NCBI GenBank assembly: GCA_964235675.1
Contig: CAXSEA010000231.1
Location: 1 to 5,962 of the forward strand
Source of the DNA: CAXSEA01 sp964235675
Lineage (GTDB): Bacteria > Armatimonadota > Armatimonadia > Armatimonadales > Capsulimonadaceae
Direction: 5' to 3'
Length of the DNA stretch: 5,962 nt
Shown here piece by piece: positions 1-3,653 of this stretch. How positions within the stretch are numbered: position 1 is the stretch's first letter; each line of letters opens with the position of its first letter. The notes under the pieces are model-generated. The model worked only from the letters and a program-made list of their open reading frames with translations. It ran no database searches and was not told where the DNA came from. The translations under genes and the position numbers were made by a program.

Positions 1-917
1 CCGGGTTGCCGCTCAGCATCGTTCGCGGCTGGGTGATTCCCCACGCTTATGGCCACACGTACGGCGGCGGCTGGCTTCGGCTGGGGGACCATTGGAAGGC
101 GGCCGGCGTCAGCGGTCCGGTCGGCGCGCTGATGGCCGGAGTGCTGGCGCTGCTGGCGCGGAGATTTTCTGGGCGCTGGCCTATCCTGCTGGCGGCGATT
201 TTTACGCCGCTGATCGCCTTCGGCATCTTCCTGGAGCCGCTGCTGGTCGAGCCGCTCTTCAACAAGTTCACCCCGCTGCCCGTGTCTAGCCCGCTTTACG
301 CGCCGCTGCACGATCTCACCCGGCGCGCGGGCGTGGGCGATGCGGCGATTTATGTCGTGGATAAATCCAAGCAGACCAACGCCACCAATGCTTATGTCAC
401 CGGCTTCGGGCCGACCCTGCGGATCGTGCTCTGGGACACCCTAATTAAGCGCATGGACCGGCGCGAGGTAATCGCCATCACCGGGCACGAGCTCGGCCAC
501 TACACCGAAGGCCATTTGGTACTTGGTTTCGCGATGAGCGCCGCCGCCTTGTTCGCCGCGTTTCCGTTGATCGCGCTGCTGGCGTCCGCCTGGCAATCGC
601 GCTACGGCGAGGCGTGGGGCTTGCGTCCTGGGGCAATTTACGATCCCGCCGCCCTGCCGCTTCTGCTTCTGTGCCTGCAGCTGGCGTTTCTGGTGACGCA
701 GCCTTTCTCGAACCTGATTTCCCGGTGGATCGAGCACCGCGCCGACGCCTACAGCCTCGGCATAGTTCGCGACCGAACAGGGCTGGCGCGCACGTTCGTC
801 GATTTCACCCGGCAGGATTTAGACGACCCCTATCCGCCGACCTGGGAAAAGATCTGGTTCGACGACCACCCGCCCGGCGGCGAGCGGGTGCAATACGCGC
901 TCAACGGCCAGCCGTAG
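1..917 (+). CDS. M48 family metallopeptidase, Ste24/CAAX-protease type, 5' partial
   Basis: The reading frame is open from the left edge (first whole codon at 3) to a TAG at 915-917, so the N-terminus lies outside the window; the TTG at position 6 is not a convincing start. About 304 residues are visible. The zinc-binding HExxH motif reads HELGH at 486-500. The third zinc ligand is the Glu of EHRAD (codon 732-734), with the conserved Asp three residues further on. Upstream of the active site are family-typical stretches: a hydrophobic segment ending in PLFNKFTPL, then NAYVTGFGP and RIVLWDTLI. Near the C-terminus, FDDHPPGGERV matches the DHP...ER signature of Ste24-like proteases. Hydrophobic segments around 120-240 and 520-720 fit a multi-helix membrane protein with its active site on the cytoplasmic side. 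Eukaryotic Ste24 cleaves prenylated CAAX proteins; bacterial members are usually linked to membrane-protein quality control, and the substrate here is unknown. The family call is firm; the physiological role is not. Confidence 0.93.
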   Translation, partial: GLPLSIVRGWVIPHAYGHTYGGGWLRLGDHWKAAGVSGPVGALMAGVLALLARRFSGRWPILLAAIFTPLIAFGIFLEPLLVEPLFNKFTPLPVSSPLYAPLHDLTRRAGVGDAAIYVVDKSKQTNATNAYVTGFGPTLRIVLWDTLIKRMDRREVIAITGHELGHYTEGHLVLGFAMSAAALFAAFPLIALLASAWQSRYGEAWGLRPGAIYDPAALPLLLLCLQLAFLVTQPFSNLISRWIEHRADAYSLGIVRDRTGLARTFVDFTRQDLDDPYPPTWEKIWFDDHPPGGERVQYALNGQP

Positions 918-925
918 GAGCCTCA

Positions 926-1363
926 CTAGCGAATAAAGCGAAGATCGACGAGGCCGGTACCGACGAGCTTATCCATTTCGTGGTGGTCAGCAGTGAGCAG
1001 CTCGCACGCTAAGCGCCTTGCCAGAGCAATGGCGACGCAATCCGCCAAAGAAAGCTGTCCTGGAGTTACTTTTAAGTCACCAACATCCAGCCAAAAAGCT
1101 TTGTCCATCATTTCGTAAGCCTCAACCCCATCATGCTCCAACTGACGAATCGCTTCTACCGCATTTGCTCTTCCACTTTCTCGTAGTATCCCGTAGTAGA
1201 CCTCACTCAAATTCAACGCATGGGCATAAACGGTGGCGGTACGATCAATAAGAATGTCTTCCATACCTTGAGCGCCGTCTTCATCACGAAGGTAGGCTAA
1301 AAGAGCGCAAGCATCCGCGACAAAAACAACACCCTGATTACCGTCACTTGGCGGTACGGTCAC
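926..1363 (-). CDS. vapC: PIN-domain ribonuclease toxin, VapC-like
   Basis: This 145-residue protein has the layout of a VapC toxin, a Mg-dependent endoribonuclease that cleaves RNA (tRNA or rRNA in studied members) when not bound by its antitoxin. The four PIN acidic residues are in place: Asp17 in VADACALLAYLRDE, Glu54 in NLSEVYYG, Asp108 in LSLADCVAIALA, and Asp126 in LLTADHHEMDKL. I chose the GTG start at 1363 for two reasons. Its G is the last base of the antitoxin's TAG stop (TAGTG overlap), and a GGAG ribosome-binding site lies five bases ahead of it. Synthesis is therefore probably coupled to translation of the antitoxin. The start adds about a dozen residues before the first beta strand, slightly more than usual for the family. 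GC content is well below that of the neighbouring genes, which suggests horizontal acquisition. The stop codon lies 8 bp from the convergent protease stop. The family is clear; the RNA target cannot be read from sequence. Confidence 0.9.
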   Translation of the reverse strand: MTVPPSDGNQGVVFVADACALLAYLRDEDGAQGMEDILIDRTATVYAHALNLSEVYYGILRESGRANAVEAIRQLEHDGVEAYEMMDKAFWLDVGDLKVTPGQLSLADCVAIALARRLACELLTADHHEMDKLVGTGLVDLRFIR

Positions 1364-1605
1364 TATCGCTCCATTGCCTTTTCCTCAGCTTTGCGAGCGA
1401 TGAACTCATCGACTGATCCTGGCTGACCAGCTAACATTCCCCGCCCGGTTAGATGACGCCTGAGAGGCAATGTTTCCATGACATTATCCAGTCCGCCGTT
1501 GAAGTGAGCCTGGAGCAGACTGCCGACGAGTTCGGATAACCCACCTTCATGTTCCGCCTTGTCAGCCAAATCAGGTTCCAGCAAAAGAATATATTGCGAT
1601 TTCAT
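1363..1605 (-). CDS. Putative antitoxin of the VapBC-type module
   Basis: This is an 80-residue protein directly upstream of the PIN toxin, sharing one base with its GTG start. I assign it as the antitoxin from position, size and layout rather than from a strong motif. The N-terminal part, YILLLEPDLADKAEHEGG followed by LSELVGSLLQAHF, could be a beta strand and two helices of a ribbon-helix-helix or similar DNA-binding fold; this is weak. The C-terminal part (LTGRGMLAGQPGSVDEFIA, then a charged KAEEKAMER end) looks like the extended tail that VapB-type antitoxins use to wrap the toxin and block its active site. Such antitoxins normally also repress their own operon, with the toxin acting as co-repressor. 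The ATG at 1605 has no good Shine-Dalgarno sequence; a -10-like hexamer lies just upstream instead. The gene follows the permease on the same strand after a 44-bp gap, so read-through transcription is possible. Confidence 0.78.
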   Translation of the reverse strand: MKSQYILLLEPDLADKAEHEGGLSELVGSLLQAHFNGGLDNVMETLPLRRHLTGRGMLAGQPGSVDEFIARKAEEKAMER

Positions 1606-1611
1606 ACTACG

Positions 1612-1620
1612 ATTTTACCA
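1612..1620 (-). promoter_or_regulatory. Possible extended -10 element for the toxin-antitoxin operon
   Basis: Read on the minus strand, the sequence is TGGTAAAAT followed by six bases and the antitoxin ATG. TAAAAT matches the TATAAT consensus at five of six positions and carries the TGN extension. There is no recognisable -35 hexamer 16-18 bases upstream, as extended -10 promoters can allow. A start of transcription 6-7 bases downstream would fall on or next to the ATG, giving a leaderless mRNA, which fits the lack of a ribosome-binding site. This is a motif match only. Confidence 0.35.
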
Positions 1621-1649
1621 GCGAACATCACCTGCTTTTTCCCTTTTAG

Positions 1650-3464
1650 CTACTTATAACTCGGCAAAATCACACCGCGCATAATTACGTTCTGCGCGAA
1701 CAAGAACACGATCAAGGTCGGCAAGGCGGCGATGACCAGGGCGGCCATCATCACGTAGCTGGGAGCGGCGAGGGCTTGGAATTCGTAAATCCAGACCATC
1801 AGCGGCCACTGGCTTTGGGCTTGCTCGATGGTGAGGGCGAAGAGGAACGCGCCGTACATTCCGGCGAATGCTTGCAGGGCGATCACCGCGAAGATCGGGC
1901 CGGAGAGCGGGATGGTCACCCGTGTAAAGAGGGTAATGTCGCTGGCGCCGTCGAGGGTGGCGGCTTCGTACAACTCCGGCGGCAGGCTGTCGAAGAAGCC
2001 TTTCAGCAGAAAGATCGAAAAGCCCGACGCCGCGCCGGGAAGTATCAGCGCCCAGTAAGTATTGAGCAGGCCGAGCTGCTTGAGCAGCAGGAAGTTGGGG
2101 ATTAGCGTGACTTCGGCGGGAAAAGCCATGGTCGCCAGCAGAAACAGCAGCAGTCCGGTGCCGTAGGGCAGCTTGAAGCGGCTCAGGGCGTAGGCGCAGA
2201 GCGGGTTGACGATAATCGCGGTCAGCACCGCACCGACGCAGTAAATTACCGTGTTCCAAACGCCGCGCCCATGCAGCAGCAGATAGTCGGCGGCAAAGCG
2301 GTAATTGCGCGCCATAAACTCCCGCCGCAGCTCCCCGGCGTGCGATGCGGCGTACTCGCGGTCGGATTCGGCCACCGGCAGGGCGGCGTCCGGATCGTTG
2401 ACCTGGTCGCGCCAGCGGCCTTCTAAACTGGCGATCCGCATCAGTTTCGGGTTGGCTTGCGCGACGAATGCGGCATACGAGCGCAGCGCCGGGCCGTTGG
2501 GCAATACCGCCGCGCCGGACGGGCCGGGATGAAGCGCATCCGGAAGCGCGGTCAATTTCTGGGCGGCGGGAACGTCCTTTTGTCCGGCCAGAAATGCGGC
2601 CCATTCAGGAGTCGCGCCGGGCTGCCAAGCGATAAAGCGGAGCGGCAGCCGCTTGCGGACGAAGCCGGTCCAATCTTTGGCTTCGGCGGCGTTGGACGGG
2701 ACAGTGGCCGGAAGCACAACGTCGGCAAACGAGGCGTACCGCGTGCCCCATGCGGCGTTGACATCGGCGATTTTGCCGCTGGGGTAGGCGGTGTCGCGAA
2801 GGTAGCCCTGGAAGAAGGCGTCGCAGCGGACGGGCTGGAACCATTCGGCGGGAATGGTGCGCTGGAACTCGGCCCAATCCAAATCCTTCGGCGACATGCC
2901 CGGCTGCCAGGTTCGCTGCTGGGGCAGATCGAGCGGCGGCTGCACCGACAAGAAGCTGGTGTCCTCCTCCGTATAGGCATGGCCGACCGCGCCGATACCG
3001 CCGTGATACTTTTCCTGTAGCCATTGCCGATATCGGTTCAACAGCTTCGAGGGCACATACGCCCCGCGCAGGCCTCGAAACCCCGCCGTTTTGTACGCCA
3101 TCGGCTGCGCGTCGAAAAAGGCGCGCCAGCGTGCCACGCGCTGGGATGCGCCGGGTGTGGTGTCCGGCGCGATTTTAACGGATTGCAGCGTGGTAAAAGC
3201 CGTGCCGTAGACCGCGTTGAGATTGTTGACGTCGGCATTGTATTTGTCCAGCGCGTACTTGGCCGCGAGAGCGTCTCCTGAGCGCAGGTAGGCCGGGACG
3301 ACGGAGTAGTCGTTCTGGTCGTAGTCCGAGGTGATCGACGCGCCGAGCATCACCGCGAACGGGTAGAGCGTGGTCGCCGCGCCGAGGCAGAGCAGGACGT
3401 AAATCACAGTCAGCGCGAGCCGAACGCGCGCGCTGCGTCGGCCGACGGCGGGGAGAAGAGGCAT
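1650..3464 (-). CDS. Carbohydrate ABC transporter permease, MalG-like, with large repeat-containing extracytoplasmic insert
   Basis: This is an inner-membrane permease of the sugar importer class, 604 residues against about 270-300 for ordinary MalG-type proteins. Helix 1 is near residues 17-39, preceded by a positive GRRSARVR that favours a cytoplasmic N-terminus. Residues about 45-395 are hydrophilic and should lie outside the membrane. The standard permease core follows, with helices near 402-428, 437-460, 470-491, 524-546 and 568-595. The cytoplasmic EAA loop that docks onto the ATPase is clear: EAATLDGASDITLF then TIPLSGP (about 500-523). The insert seems to contain related units, at about 70-125 and 214-283 (shared VN..A.(Y/W)GT...), a looser one at 142-212, and perhaps 287-342. 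The frame continues to an ATG at 3524, adding 20 Arg-rich residues. I prefer 3464 because helix 1 then sits where MalG proteins have it and a -10-like box lies just upstream. No ATPase, MalF partner or binding protein is nearby. Substrate unknown. Confidence 0.9.
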   Translation of the reverse strand: MPLLPAVGRRSARVRLALTVIYVLLCLGAATTLYPFAVMLGASITSDYDQNDYSVVPAYLRSGDALAAKYALDKYNADVNNLNAVYGTAFTTLQSVKIAPDTTPGASQRVARWRAFFDAQPMAYKTAGFRGLRGAYVPSKLLNRYRQWLQEKYHGGIGAVGHAYTEEDTSFLSVQPPLDLPQQRTWQPGMSPKDLDWAEFQRTIPAEWFQPVRCDAFFQGYLRDTAYPSGKIADVNAAWGTRYASFADVVLPATVPSNAAEAKDWTGFVRKRLPLRFIAWQPGATPEWAAFLAGQKDVPAAQKLTALPDALHPGPSGAAVLPNGPALRSYAAFVAQANPKLMRIASLEGRWRDQVNDPDAALPVAESDREYAASHAGELRREFMARNYRFAADYLLLHGRGVWNTVIYCVGAVLTAIIVNPLCAYALSRFKLPYGTGLLLFLLATMAFPAEVTLIPNFLLLKQLGLLNTYWALILPGAASGFSIFLLKGFFDSLPPELYEAATLDGASDITLFTRVTIPLSGPIFAVIALQAFAGMYGAFLFALTIEQAQSQWPLMVWIYEFQALAAPSYVMMAALVIAALPTLIVFLFAQNVIMRGVILPSYK

Positions 3465-3471
3465 GTCCAGT

Positions 3472-3501
3472 ATTGTACGGCAAGCGCGGCGGCGGCGGCA
3501 A
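3472..3501 (-). promoter_or_regulatory. Possible promoter for the permease gene
   Basis: Read on the minus strand, TTGCCG (3501-3496) is followed after 18 bases by TACAAT (3477-3472). Matches to the sigma-70 consensus are four of six and five of six. TACAAT ends seven bases before the ATG at 3464, so transcription could begin at or beside that codon and yield a leaderless mRNA. The element lies inside the longer reading frame that starts at 3524, so if it is real it argues for the shorter protein. An alternative is TTGACC at 3573-3568 (five of six to the -35 consensus), with a poorer TATTTG 18 bases downstream; this would serve the longer form. Neither is more than a motif match. Confidence 0.3.
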
Positions 3502-3524
3502 ACCAGCAGCGAATCCGAAGGCAT

Positions 3525-3653
3525 TCCGCCGCTAATTACAGGCCAAATACGAGTAGGTATATCGTTAGGTCAAGCAAATGGAGTACAACAGCAACCGATA
3601 TTGCCGCCCGCTGCCGAGTGCGGCGCATTCTTATTTCAAGGTTCTCTTTTTCT
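3525..3653. other. Divergent intergenic spacer between permease and GH3 genes
   Basis: This spacer of 129 bp (189 bp if the permease starts at 3464) separates two divergently transcribed genes and must hold their control signals. The part from 3531 to 3600 is AT-richer than the genes. I see no clear LacI-type or other long palindromic operator. A short inverted repeat, GCCG-AGTG-CGGC at 3613-3624, lies 29 bases before the GH3 start codon and could form a small hairpin in its leader, but four base pairs in GC-rich DNA is weak evidence. No convincing -10/-35 pair for the GH3 gene was found; TATATC at 3558-3563 (four of six) is the best -10-like hexamer on the plus strand. No RNA gene or riboswitch is recognisable. 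Confidence 0.5.

Noticed and set aside
614..1012. Plus-strand frame bridging the protease end and the toxin end
   Set aside because: It is out of frame with the conserved EHRAD and DHP motifs of the protease, and its product is Arg/Ala-rich.
1018..1251. Small plus-strand frame opposite the toxin gene
   Set aside because: It is antisense to the conserved PIN acidic motifs and has no start signal or homology that I recognise.
1631..1647. T-rich run (CTTTTTCCCTTTT) as a terminator downstream of the permease
   Set aside because: The permease is on the minus strand, where this reads as an A-rich run. There is no GC-rich hairpin next to it on either strand.
2457..3020. Plus-strand open frame of 187 codons opposite the permease
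   Set aside because: It is antisense to the permease insert, Gly/Arg-rich, and has no recognisable motif or ribosome-binding site. The permease frame on the other strand is better supported.
2290..3330. Permease insert as an embedded GH42-like catalytic domain
   Set aside because: Only the short WGT-type motif resembles those enzymes. No catalytic Glu context or barrel-length region is present, so an enzymatic role is not supported.
3613..3624. GCCG-AGTG-CGGC inverted repeat as an operator or attenuator
   Set aside because: Four base pairs in GC-rich DNA are expected by chance. It is noted within the spacer entry but not called as a separate element.
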